Origin: Chryseobacterium daeguense DSM 19388
GTDB lineage: Bacteria; Bacteroidota; Bacteroidia; Flavobacteriales; Weeksellaceae
Assembly (NCBI RefSeq): GCF_000430825.1
Contig: NZ_AUMT01000001.1
Location: 421,014 to 485,013, forward strand
DNA length: 64,000 nt
Direction of reading: 5' to 3'
Positions 18,713 to 27,064 of the stretch are shown in pieces. A program made the translations under genes and the position numbers. The first letter of the stretch is position 1. Each line of letters starts with the position of its first letter. The notes below the pieces were generated by a model. It saw nothing but the letters and a program-made list of their open reading frames with translations. It had not been told where the DNA came from and did no database searches.

Positions 18713-18800
18713 AGATTTTTTTAACGCAAGGTTCGCAGGTTTTTTTAATTCTTACATATATTTTTCGTTCGCAAGGGCGCTCTGCTCAGCTAATAATAAG
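18713..18800. repeat. Intergenic repeat, third member in the fucose cluster
   Basis: TTTTTTTAACGCAAGGTTCGC followed by TTCGCAAGGGCGCTCTGCTC is a diverged relative of the blocks at 15821 and 16915. It lies between the dehydratase and permease genes. Confidence 0.55.
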
Positions 18801-18832
18801 TCTGTTCATCTTATTTTGATTAGAGATAATTA

Positions 18833-20113
18833 TCATATTGATTCTCTTTTATTTCTGAATCTTAATGAAAAGAGAAAGACTACAATAAAGCAGACTAAAG
18901 GTACGATATATGAAAAATGAATATTTCCTGATATATCGGTGATTTTACTTGCAACAGGCGGTATTATGGCACCTCCTACAATTGACATGATCAATAAGCT
19001 GGAGGCCGGTTTGGTTTCTGAGCCGGCTCCTTCTATTCCGAGCGCAAAAATAGTTGGGAACATAATGGACATAAAAAAAGTTATGCTGACAAGCGCATAC
19101 AGCGTTGAAATTCCCGAACCTGCGATCACCCAGATGCTGAGAATGATGCTGATGATACTGTATATGCTCAACAGCTTTTGAGGTGAGACGTATTTCATGA
19201 AAAAAGTACCGATAAAACGCCCGATCATGAATAAAAATCCGGCTAAACCAGCATAATATTTTGCTTCCTGCCCCTCCATATTAATGGCATCTTCTGCAAA
19301 AACGAGAAGAAAGCTGAAAATATAAATTTGTGCACCAATATAAAAAAACTGTGCAAGAACGCCCCATCCCACATTTTTTACGCCCAGAACCTGCAGAAAG
19401 CTTTTCGTAGATTTTTCTTTACTTTCCGTCACTTCCGGAAGCTTTATCAATAAAAATAAAAATGCTACAAGCAGAATAATAATTCCTAAGATAATGTAAG
19501 GTCCTTTTACCAATGAAGTTTCGGCATGGATGTAGGCGGTTTTCGCTGCCTGTGAAAGACTGGCCAGCTCTTTCGGTGATTTCGGCTCTTCGCCTAGAAT
19601 AAAAATTCCTCCGATTATTGGGGCGATAGACGCTGCCAATCCATTAAAAGACTGTGCGAAGTTTAATCTCTGTGTTGCTTTTTCCGGGGCGCCTAAAACG
19701 GTTATGTAAGGATTAGCAGCTGTTTCTAAAATGGCCAGGCCGCAGGACAGTACAAAAAGAGCCCCAAGAAAAAAGGGATAACTAATAGTATTGGCCGCCG
19801 GAACAAACAAAAAGCACCCTGCTGCAAAAAAGAATAAGCCTACAAGAATTCCCGTTTTGTAACCGTATTTCTGAATGATAAGTCCTGCCGGAATAGCCAG
19901 TAAAAAGTAGGCTGCAAAAACAGAAGAATCTACCAATGAAGCCTGAAAATGATTCAGCTGGAATGCGCTTCGCAGGTGTTTGATTAAGATCGGGTCCAGA
20001 TTATGGATAAATCCCCAAAAGAAAAATAAGCTCGTTATAAGGATTAAAGGAAGTCCGTAATTTTTCTTTTTTGAAGTAGAAATCAACGAGTTCCCTGATT
20101 GGGTGTTGTTCAT
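18833..20113 (-). CDS. fucP: L-fucose:H+ symporter (FucP-like MFS permease)
   Basis: This 426-residue major-facilitator protein has about 12 hydrophobic segments. FucP-type features include the N-terminal LITSLFFFWGFIHNLDPILI and AILETAANPYITVLG. It would bring L-fucose across the inner membrane. It is the first gene of the - strand fucose run, followed by all the enzymes of the oxidative route. Related permeases carry glucose or galactose, so substrate is inferred from context. Confidence 0.85.
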   Translation of the reverse strand: MNNTQSGNSLISTSKKKNYGLPLILITSLFFFWGFIHNLDPILIKHLRSAFQLNHFQASLVDSSVFAAYFLLAIPAGLIIQKYGYKTGILVGLFFFAAGCFLFVPAANTISYPFFLGALFVLSCGLAILETAANPYITVLGAPEKATQRLNFAQSFNGLAASIAPIIGGIFILGEEPKSPKELASLSQAAKTAYIHAETSLVKGPYIILGIIILLVAFLFLLIKLPEVTESKEKSTKSFLQVLGVKNVGWGVLAQFFYIGAQIYIFSFLLVFAEDAINMEGQEAKYYAGLAGFLFMIGRFIGTFFMKYVSPQKLLSIYSIISIILSIWVIAGSGISTLYALVSITFFMSIMFPTIFALGIEGAGSETKPASSLLIMSIVGGAIIPPVASKITDISGNIHFSYIVPLVCFIVVFLFSLRFRNKRESI

Positions 20114-20464
20114 TTGGTCAATATTATTTTGTGAAATATTTAATACATAATTTTGCTGAATTGAATTTCATATTTTAATAAAAATAAGTTTTAATATGTA
20201 TAAAATAAACAAAGGTTAATCGATTGCATTATTTTTTTACATATTTAAAGTTTCTCAATTCAGATTATACTATCATTTTTTAAAATTATAAAAATTTTCC
20301 GAAAAAAAAATTCTCAGATCAAAATCATATAAGATAATTGAAATAAGATGAGTTGATGATCTGTTATTCTTTGTTTTTAATATAGTAATAAGTTAATGTG
20401 AATATTTTATTGTTTAGATGTAAAAATTATCTAATTTAGGATGTAAGAAACCTAAAACACATTT
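20114..20464. other. Intergenic region between divergent genes
   Basis: This AT-rich stretch separates fucP (-) from the gene at 20465 (+). It should hold the fucose promoter. I see only an imperfect -7 element on the - strand (AACCTTTG near 20214) and no clear operator. No gene is supported here. Confidence 0.5.
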
Positions 20465-20956
20465 ATGGAATATCAAGCAAAATCAGACTCTTCCTTTTCT
20501 TTTGAGGTTACAAAAAATGATAAGGTAATAGGAAAATTAATTTATAAAAGCTGGTTTAAGTTCAGTGCAGAAATAGAAATTTTAAATTTAAAATATCAGA
20601 TTGAGCCAAAAGGTTTTTGGGGAACAACAGTTGAGCTGAAGGAAAACGGACAGACACTGCTGAAATTTACCATGAACTGGAATGGTGATATTGTAATACA
20701 AACCTATTTTAATAATATTGAAAAAGATTATATTTTTAAGCATAAAGGTATTTTTAAAGAATCATTTGTACTTACAGACCAAAATGGAACTGAACTTTTA
20801 ATAATGAAACCGAATTTCAAGTGGAGTTCCATGAATTACGAATATGAGATAACAACCACGGATACTTTTGAAAATTTTTCCTATAAAAATATATTATTGA
20901 TAAATGCTATACATTGCGCTAACTATTATATGTCAATGATAATGTCAGCGATGTAA
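20465..20956 (+). CDS. Hypothetical protein, beta-rich
   Basis: A 163-residue protein without signal peptide or membrane segment until a hydrophobic C-terminus (ILLINAIHCANYYMSMIMSAM). Repeated short beta-type stretches with charged turns suggest a beta barrel, possibly of the tubby-like or LURP-one-related type. I do not recognise it firmly. It precedes the DNA-repair methyltransferase by 18 bases in the same direction and may be co-transcribed. Confidence 0.65.
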   Translation: MEYQAKSDSSFSFEVTKNDKVIGKLIYKSWFKFSAEIEILNLKYQIEPKGFWGTTVELKENGQTLLKFTMNWNGDIVIQTYFNNIEKDYIFKHKGIFKESFVLTDQNGTELLIMKPNFKWSSMNYEYEITTTDTFENFSYKNILLINAIHCANYYMSMIMSAM

Positions 20957-20974
20957 TTCAAAATTATTAATCAA

Positions 20975-21484
20975 ATGCAAATACATAAAAAATCTATACA
21001 AACTCCACTCGGGGAAATGATCGCCTGCGCCGTAGACGATGGAATTTGCCTTTTGGAATTCACCGACAGGAAAAATTTTGAAAAGCAGTTAGGTTCCTTA
21101 TCTAAAAGTTTAAATGCAGAAATTATTGAAAAAGAACATCAGCATTTTATACAGCTCGAAGAAGAACTGAAAGAATATTTTGAAGGGAAAAGACAAAAAT
21201 TTGAAATTCCATTATTCATCACAGGTACAGAATTCCAGCAAAAAGTATGGAAGCTCTTGCGGGAAATCCCGATGGGAGAGATCAGGACGTACAGGCAACA
21301 GTCTGAGAGATTAGGAAATCTGAAAGCGATCCGGGCAGTAGGAACTGCAAACGGAATTAATAAAATCGCAATTTTGATCCCGTGTCACCGCGTTATCGGG
21401 TCAAACGGTGATCTGGTAGGCTATGCGGGAGGAATCTGGAGAAAACAAAAATTATTGGAATTGGAGAAGGCTATTCTGTTTTGA
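20975..21484 (+). CDS. ogt: Methylated-DNA-protein cysteine methyltransferase
   Basis: This 169-residue protein removes alkyl groups from O6-alkylguanine by transfer to its own cysteine. The acceptor is in IPCHRVIGSNG (C137). The DNA-binding helix with ELGNLKAIRAVGTANG-like sequence (here RLGNLKAIRAVGTANG) precedes it, and a GYAGGIWRKQKLLELE tail follows. No Ada-type regulatory domain is present. Length fits Ogt-like enzymes. Confidence 0.92.
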   Translation: MQIHKKSIQTPLGEMIACAVDDGICLLEFTDRKNFEKQLGSLSKSLNAEIIEKEHQHFIQLEEELKEYFEGKRQKFEIPLFITGTEFQQKVWKLLREIPMGEIRTYRQQSERLGNLKAIRAVGTANGINKIAILIPCHRVIGSNGDLVGYAGGIWRKQKLLELEKAILF

Positions 21485-21513
21485 TTTTGTAATTTTAAGC
21501 AAAAATTTATCAC

Positions 21514-22119
21514 GTGAAAAAGTTATTATTTGCACTTTGTTTATCAGCTTCGGCTATCAGTTTTGCTCAGGATTATTCGGTGCCGGCAGCGAGTCCGCGT
21601 CAGAAGGTGGAGCAGCAGTTTTCAATGTCCAAAATTACAATCGATTATGGAAGACCGGGAGTAAAAGGACGCAAAATCTTCGGTGAACTGGTTCCTTACG
21701 GACAGGTTTGGAGAGCAGGAGCCAATTCTTCTACAAAAATTACATTCGGTCAGGCGGTAAATTTCGGCGGGAAAATTGTTCCGGCTGGGACTTATGGGCT
21801 ATTCATAATACCTACGGAAAAAGAGTGGAAAGTGATTTTAAACAAAGATTTCCAGCAGTGGGGCGCTTATACCTACGATCCGAAACAGGATGTGGTAGAC
21901 GTAACGGTTCCGGTAAATAAGCTTACAGACAAGCAGGAATGGTTTGAAATTACATTAAACCCTACAGATGAAAATTCTGCAAACCTTGTATTAAAATGGG
22001 ATACAGCTCAGGCGGAAGTTGCTTTAAAACCCGCAAAAATGGATGCTGTACTTAAAATTTCAGATAAATTAAAAGAAATCAAAAAGATAGAATCTGAGGC
22101 TGCAAAAGCAAAAAGCTAA
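21514..22119 (+). CDS. DUF2911 secreted protein
   Basis: This 201-residue protein starts at GTG with a signal peptide (KKLLFALCLSASAISFAQ) and then a DUF2911 domain (SPRQKVEQQFSMSKITIDYGRPGVKGR, PYGQVWRAGAN). The family is common in Bacteroidetes and has no assigned function. It is thought to be exported. No ATG fits the signal peptide better than the GTG at 21514. Confidence 0.85.
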   Translation: MKKLLFALCLSASAISFAQDYSVPAASPRQKVEQQFSMSKITIDYGRPGVKGRKIFGELVPYGQVWRAGANSSTKITFGQAVNFGGKIVPAGTYGLFIIPTEKEWKVILNKDFQQWGAYTYDPKQDVVDVTVPVNKLTDKQEWFEITLNPTDENSANLVLKWDTAQAEVALKPAKMDAVLKISDKLKEIKKIESEAAKAKS

Positions 22120-22153
22120 TCAGCATCCTGTTCTGAAAAACAATATTTTACAG

Positions 22154-22678
22154 ATGAATTTTTCTATTCAAACCGTTTTAGAAAATCAGCAATATCAATT
22201 AATCCCCTTACAGCAAGGGGATTTTGAGTCTTTATACGAGGTGGCTTCCGATCCTGAAGTCTGGGAGCAGCATCCCAACAAAGACCGCTACAAAAGAGAA
22301 GTTTTTGAAAATTTTTTTAAAGGTGCCATCGAAAGTAAAGGTGCTTTTAAAATTGTTGAAAAATCTACCGGAAACGTTTTGGGAAGCACCCGTTTTTATG
22401 ATTTTGATGAAAATAAAAACAGCATTTTCATAGGTTATACCTTCTATGGAAAAAAATCCTGGGGAAAAGGGATTAATCCTCAGATCAAAAAGCTGATGCT
22501 AGATTATATTTTTCAATTTGTGGAGGTGGTTTATTTCCATATCGGGAAAGAAAATTACCGCTCACAAACTGCCCTGGAAAGAATTGGAGGAAAAAAAATT
22601 GCGGAAGAAGAAGTGGCTTATTTCGGGGAACCGACAAGAACTAATTTTGTGTATGAAATTAAAAAGGAAGTTCTATAA
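22154..22678 (+). CDS. GNAT family N-acetyltransferase
   Basis: This 174-residue protein has a RimJ/RimL-like GNAT fold: an N-terminal LIPLQQGDFESLYEVASDPEVWEQ and the acetyl-CoA region around GYTFYGKKSWGKGINPQ. The C-terminal HIGKENYRSQTALERIGG helix is also typical. Substrate is unknown. It may acetylate a small molecule or a protein N-terminus. Confidence 0.85.
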   Translation: MNFSIQTVLENQQYQLIPLQQGDFESLYEVASDPEVWEQHPNKDRYKREVFENFFKGAIESKGAFKIVEKSTGNVLGSTRFYDFDENKNSIFIGYTFYGKKSWGKGINPQIKKLMLDYIFQFVEVVYFHIGKENYRSQTALERIGGKKIAEEEVAYFGEPTRTNFVYEIKKEVL

Positions 22679-22867
22679 ATATTTAAACATTAAGAATTTA
22701 AGTTTTATTTATACTTAATAGGCTTCAAAAATGGAATTTATTGATTTCTTAATTCTTAACAAGACTAAAATTCTTACATTCTTAATTTTTAATAAGAAAA
22801 TAAACTTTTTAATAGTATTTAAAACTCTATGCACTTTGTTTCAAAATAAACATTAAAAAATAGTAAT

Positions 22868-23239
22868 ATGAAAAAATACAAAATCCAGAAAACACCATTC
22901 ATAGTTCCTACCACAGATGGTAAGCTCATTGAAGAACATTGGGGGAATTCTACCGGAAATTCAAATATTTCCATTGCACATATGGTTGCTCCGGCAGATT
23001 GGAGTGAGCCGCATCAGACTCCGGAGTTTGATGAATTTACTTTAATTATTTCCGGGAAAAAGCAATTTGAAATTGATGGAGAAATAGTGATCTTAGAAAA
23101 AGGACAAAGCATTTTAATAGAAAAAGGAGCAAGAATCCGTTACAGCAATCCTTTTCCTGAGCCATGCGAATATATTTCTATTTGCCTTCCGGCTTTCTCT
23201 ATGGAGCTGGTAAACAGGGAAGTGGAAGGTGTAGATTAA
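22868..23239 (+). CDS. Cupin-domain protein
   Basis: This 123-residue single-cupin protein has the barrel motifs visible as HMVAPADWSEPHQTPEFDEF (metal-type His and Glu positions) and ILEKGQSILIEKGARIRYSN. Small cupins of this kind may bind a small ligand or act as isomerases or dioxygenases. Nothing nearby fixes its role. A 189-base gap of TTAAGAATT-like AT-rich sequence precedes it. Confidence 0.8.
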   Translation: MKKYKIQKTPFIVPTTDGKLIEEHWGNSTGNSNISIAHMVAPADWSEPHQTPEFDEFTLIISGKKQFEIDGEIVILEKGQSILIEKGARIRYSNPFPEPCEYISICLPAFSMELVNREVEGVD

Positions 23240-23323
23240 GCTTAAATTTTTGTGAAATTTTAGATTAAAATTTATTTATGTTGCCTTTTATATAATATTT
23301 TTTTATTATTTGAAATATTTATG

Positions 23324-23331
23324 TACTTTTG
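23324..23331 (+). promoter_or_regulatory. -7 promoter element for the lipoprotein gene
   Basis: TACTTTTG matches TAnnTTTG and lies about 31 bases upstream of the ATG at 23362. No TTTG is seen at the 19-base spacing. Confidence 0.5.
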
Positions 23332-23361
23332 CATCATAAATTAATTAAAAACACAAACAAA

Positions 23362-23739
23362 ATGAAAAAAATGTTATCAATCCTGATGATGTCAGGTATC
23401 GCAATTTCTACAACTTCATGTGCAACTATCATTACCGGAACTAAAGACAAAATTTCTTTTACTTCAAGTCCTGAAGGTGCAAAAGTATTTCATAAAGGTA
23501 TCGAAAAATGTACAACCCCTTGTACTGCAGAGATCCCAAGATCATTAAGCAAACAAACCGTTACATTCGAAAAAGAAGGTTTTGCAAGCAAAGAGGTTAA
23601 ATTAACGAAAAAATTTAATCCGGTTACATTACCGAACATTCTTCTTGGTGGAGTTATTGGTGTCGGAATTGATGCGGCTACAGGCTCTTTAACAAAATAT
23701 TCTCCAAAAGAATACAAAGTTGAATTACAAGCTAAATAA
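23362..23739 (+). CDS. PEGA-domain lipoprotein
   Basis: This 125-residue protein starts at ATG 23362. An in-frame upstream start at 23329 would lie inside the promoter. A hydrophobic leader ends at a cysteine (IAISTTSCATI), so it is probably a lipoprotein. A PEGA-like beta domain follows (ISFTSSPEGAKVFHKGIEKCTTPCTAEIPR), and a glycine-rich hydrophobic stretch (ILLGGVIGVGIDAATG) lies near the C-terminus. Function is unknown. Confidence 0.8.
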   Translation: MKKMLSILMMSGIAISTTSCATIITGTKDKISFTSSPEGAKVFHKGIEKCTTPCTAEIPRSLSKQTVTFEKEGFASKEVKLTKKFNPVTLPNILLGGVIGVGIDAATGSLTKYSPKEYKVELQAK

Positions 23740-23745
23740 TAAATA

Positions 23746-23783
23746 AAAAAATGCTTCGTGAATATTTTTGCGAAGCATTTTTT
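23746..23783. terminator. Bidirectional terminator
   Basis: AAAAAATGCTTCG (23746-23758) pairs exactly with CGAAGCATTTTTT (23771-23783) around a 12-base loop. A-runs and T-runs on the two sides let it serve the lipoprotein gene and the convergent hydrolase gene. Confidence 0.88.
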
Positions 23784-23795
23784 ATTTTTATGAAC

Positions 23796-24538
23796 CTATT
23801 TAAGAATTTCTTTCAAAAACATAAGGGTGTGATTCCATGCTCTTTTGGCCATTACTTCGTTATAATCCGGTGATTTCGGATCTGTAAAAGTATGTTTTGA
23901 GTGGGCATAAGTAATAATCTGCCAGTCTGCATTACCTTCATTCATTTCCTTAATGAGATTATTATAGTCTTCCGGTGTTACACCTTTATCATCAGCCGGA
24001 TTTTCAACTAAAATTTTAGTAGAAATCGGACCGTTTTTTCTTGCCTGGTCTTTTCCGATACTTCCATGAATGGATACCACGCCCACAACAGGCAGATTTC
24101 CACGTGCAGATTCCAGCGCTCCCGTTCCTCCGAAACAATAGCCAATCACTGCAATTTTATCCGCAATCCCACCGTTTTTCTTTAGCTGTTCCAAAGCCAG
24201 CGAAATTCTTTTCTGGTAAGCTTCATAATTTTTCTTGTAATAACCTGACGTTTTTGCTGCAGAATCACTGTCTTTCGGGATATTCCCTTCTCCATAAATA
24301 TCAGCATAAAAGCGATATAACCTTGCTTTTCCAAGTCTGCGGCCGCAGTTTTTGCTTCATCGTCAATCCCCTTCCATGCCGGTAAAATCAATACTCCCGG
24401 GAGCTTTTTGCCTGCGTTGGAAGTCACCAGGCCATTCAGTTTTTGAGAGCCGTCCTGGTAGGTTACTGTTTTAAGATTCTGGGCGAAGGCTGTTCCTGAA
24501 GCCATAAGAAAAGCTGTTAATAAGAGTGAGCGTATCAT
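23796..24538 (-). pseudogene. Dienelactone hydrolase family gene with a frameshift
   Basis: The 5' part (24538 down to about 24306) encodes a signal peptide and the start of an alpha/beta hydrolase (KKLPGVLILPAWKGIDDEAK). Reading then has to shift by one base near 24306-24307 to continue as ADIYGEGNIPKDSDSAAKT and on to the nucleophile motif GYCFGGTG and the histidine region YAHSKHTF. Joined, the product would be about 247 residues, normal for the family. One missing base next to an AAAA run explains it. It may be a true mutation or a sequencing error. Confidence 0.8.
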
Positions 24539-24705
24539 ATTTTGTAATTTAATTTAAACACGAATGAACACTAATAGTTTTCACAAATATCACGAATTAC
24601 AGTTGATATAATTTGTGTAGACATTTGTGATACTAGTGTTTAATTAAAAATCCTCACCTAAATTAATAAAAATAACTTACAATGAGGATTAATAGAAGGT
24701 ATAAA

Positions 24706-25317
24706 TTAGAACCGGACTCCTAAATCAATTAATTCCTGTTCCAAATTCGTTTCCGGAGTTACATGTACAGTATGAAAGCCCAAAGTCTTAGCCATCTCGA
24801 TATTCTTAGGATTATCATCAATAAAAACCGATTCATTAGCCTGAAGATCATATCTTTCCAGTAAAATGTGCCAGATTTTAGGATCAGGCTTGATGAGTTT
24901 TTCTGTTCCTGAAACCACTATTTTTCCGTCAAAAAGCTGAAAGAAATCATAATTTTGCAAAGCGTACGGAAAAGTTTCCTCAGACCAGTTGGTTAACCCA
25001 AATAACTGATAATCTGTTCTTCCAAGCTTTCTTAAAACTTCTACATTATGCGGGATGTCACTTTTCAGCATTACCGTCCAGTTGTCATAGTAAGCACGCA
25101 GTTCCTTTTCCCATTCAGGAAATTTTTTCACCTGTATTTCTGTGCCATCAGATAAAAGTCTTCCTCTGTCCTGTTCTTCATTCCATTCAGAATGGGCGAT
25201 ATTTTCCAGAAAGTATTCCATTTTTTCGTCATCATTGAAATAATCTTTGAAAAAATATCTCGGATTCCAATCCATTAAAACGCCTCCAAAATCGAATACG
25301 ATGTTTTTGATTTTCAT
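24706..25317 (-). CDS. HAD-family phosphatase (YihX-like)
   Basis: This protein of about 203 residues has motif I as VFDFGGVLMDWN (the second Asp replaced by Gly, as in YihX and epoxide-hydrolase-type HADs), LTNWSEETF, KPDPKIWHILLE and VFIDDNPKNIE. It likely dephosphorylates a sugar phosphate or similar small molecule. The frame continues upstream through a repeat encoding Leu-Asn dipeptides to 25413, but ATG 25317 (MKIKNIVFDFGG) is the family start. The TAAGGT repeat tract begins nine bases upstream of it. Confidence 0.85.
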   Translation of the reverse strand: MKIKNIVFDFGGVLMDWNPRYFFKDYFNDDEKMEYFLENIAHSEWNEEQDRGRLLSDGTEIQVKKFPEWEKELRAYYDNWTVMLKSDIPHNVEVLRKLGRTDYQLFGLTNWSEETFPYALQNYDFFQLFDGKIVVSGTEKLIKPDPKIWHILLERYDLQANESVFIDDNPKNIEMAKTLGFHTVHVTPETNLEQELIDLGVRF

Positions 25318-25325
25318 TATTTTTC

Positions 25326-25385
25326 TAAGGTTAAGGTTAAGGTTAAGGTTAAGGTTAAGGTTAAGGTTAAGGTTAAGGTTAAGGT
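25326..25385. repeat. Ten tandem TAAGGT hexamers
   Basis: Ten perfect copies of TAAGGT occupy 60 bases just upstream of the HAD start codon, between it and the end of the HsdR_N gene. On the - strand they read ACCTTA. Copy number could change by slippage and alter the spacing between promoter or upstream gene and the HAD start. A nearby CCTTAACCT (25402-25410) is complementary to the repeat and could pair with it in RNA. Confidence 0.92.
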
Positions 25386-25415
25386 CGGCGCTGAAGCTTA
25401 GCCTTAACCTCAATA

Positions 25416-25841
25416 TTATTTATAAAACTGATATTGCTCATTTTCGTAATACGCATTGATGTGCTGTAAACCATTTGTTAAAATAATTTCTTTTGCTCCT
25501 ATAATAGAATTATATCTTGCTGTCTGTTCAAACGTTTTTTCCGTTAATTTAATATGCGGAGCCTTGCATTCAATTAAAATAATAGGTTCTGTTTTTTCAG
25601 TAATTAAAAGGTCAATTCTTTTGGTAAGGCCGTTTAAAACGATTTTTTTTTCTGTAATCAGGGCAGAGGAAGAGTAGGATTTCACGGTGAGATAATAGTG
25701 AATCCAGTGTTGGCGCACCCATTCTTCCGGAGTGAGCAAAAGGTAAGTTTTACGAACTAAATCATAAATAAAAAACTTATCTTTGTCTTTCTTGAATTTA
25801 AAATCAAAAGTTTCCTGAAAATTCAGTTTTGGAAGTTCCAT
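25416..25841 (-). CDS. HsdR N-terminal-like (PD-(D/E)XK-type) protein
   Basis: This 141-residue stand-alone version of the type I restriction HsdR N-terminal domain has the nuclease-like motif spread over RIDLLITEKTEPIILIECKAP (D, then ExK). No helicase or methyltransferase follows, so it is not a complete restriction system. It is probably a conserved small nuclease-fold protein of Flavobacteriia. Its ATG is only seven bases from the divergent holA ATG. Confidence 0.8.
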   Translation of the reverse strand: MELPKLNFQETFDFKFKKDKDKFFIYDLVRKTYLLLTPEEWVRQHWIHYYLTVKSYSSSALITEKKIVLNGLTKRIDLLITEKTEPIILIECKAPHIKLTEKTFEQTARYNSIIGAKEIILTNGLQHINAYYENEQYQFYK

Positions 25842-25848
25842 TTATAAG

Positions 25849-26886
25849 ATGAAAGAATTAGATTTAATCCTCAAAAATATTAAAAATAAAGAAGTTTTAC
25901 CGATTTATTTTTTCCACGGAGAAGAACCTTACTTTATTGATCTTGCTGTAAAAGCCCTTGAACACGACTTTTTGGATGAAGATGAAAAAGCTTTCAATCA
26001 GACCGTTGTGTATGGAAAAGATACTTCTTATCAGGAAATTCTTTCCCTGGCGAGACAGTTTCCGATGATGGGAGACAAGCAGGTGATTATCGTAAAGGAA
26101 GCCCAGGATCTGAAGCTTACGGAAAGTGAAAGTAATGCTTTAGAGGCATATATTCAGAATCCGGTTCCTTCTACAGTTCTGGTTTTTGCCCACAAACACA
26201 AGAAGCTGGACAGCAGAAAAAAGGTTACCAAGTCTTTGGATAAGATAAAAGCTTTATTTTTAAGTGAATCCATAAAAGAGAATAATCTCCCTAAATGGAT
26301 TGCCGATGAATGTATTAAATTAAGCATAAAAACAGCCCCGAATATTTCCCATCTGCTGGCAGAATACCTCGGAAATGACCTTTCCAGAATTGCCAACGAA
26401 CTGAATAAACTAAAAATTATTCTAAAAGAAGGAGAGGTCCTTGACGGGAAAATTATTGAAGATCATATTGGCATCAGCAAAGAATATAATGTTTTTGAAT
26501 TACAGAAAGCATTAGGTACAAAAAATGCCAATGCAGCCTTTAAAATTGCACATTTTATGGGGAAAAATCCCAAGAATAACCCTTTTGTAATGATGCTGGC
26601 AAGCTTGTATAATTACTTTTCCAATGTGATTATTTATAATACGATGATTGGTCAGCCGCCACAGGTAATTGCTTCCCAGATGGGCGTAAATCCTTATTTT
26701 ATAAAAGATTATGCAGAATCTGCGAGGCTTTATCCTTTAAAGCACGCAACGAGGGTGATCTCCATTTTAAGGGAATTTGACATGAAAGGAAAAGGTCTGG
26801 GAGCTGTAAATATGAGTGAAGCGGAACTGATTAAGGAGCTGGTTTATAAGATTATCAATGTGGATAAGATTAAGATGAAAATCTAG
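25849..26886 (+). CDS. holA: DNA polymerase III subunit delta
   Basis: This clamp-loader delta subunit of 345 residues has an N-terminal PIYFFHGEEPYFIDLAVKAL, the P-loop-like remnant region and the typical C-terminal helical domain (EYNVFELQKALGTKNANAAFKIAH). It opens the beta clamp in the replisome. Length is typical. Its promoter must lie inside the divergent HsdR_N coding region because the gap is seven bases. Confidence 0.9.
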   Translation: MKELDLILKNIKNKEVLPIYFFHGEEPYFIDLAVKALEHDFLDEDEKAFNQTVVYGKDTSYQEILSLARQFPMMGDKQVIIVKEAQDLKLTESESNALEAYIQNPVPSTVLVFAHKHKKLDSRKKVTKSLDKIKALFLSESIKENNLPKWIADECIKLSIKTAPNISHLLAEYLGNDLSRIANELNKLKIILKEGEVLDGKIIEDHIGISKEYNVFELQKALGTKNANAAFKIAHFMGKNPKNNPFVMMLASLYNYFSNVIIYNTMIGQPPQVIASQMGVNPYFIKDYAESARLYPLKHATRVISILREFDMKGKGLGAVNMSEAELIKELVYKIINVDKIKMKI

Positions 26887-27064
26887 GTTGCAGGTTGCAG
26901 GGTTCTGGTTAACATTCATTGACATGAAACAAGCAACAAGCAACAAACAACTATTGACTATTCACATATTAGATATTGACAAGTATCATTAAAATAAATT
27001 TAAATAAATATTAAAAATTACGAAATTAGCAGTCGTAAATTTTAAATCTTTTGAAAAGCAAATT

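Noticed and set aside
25318..25413. N-terminal extension of the HAD protein with Leu-Asn repeats
   Set aside because: It only translates the TAAGGT repeat. The HAD fold begins right at ATG 25317.
25416..25841. A type I restriction system
   Set aside because: Only an HsdR N-terminal-like domain is present. There is no HsdM, HsdS or helicase.
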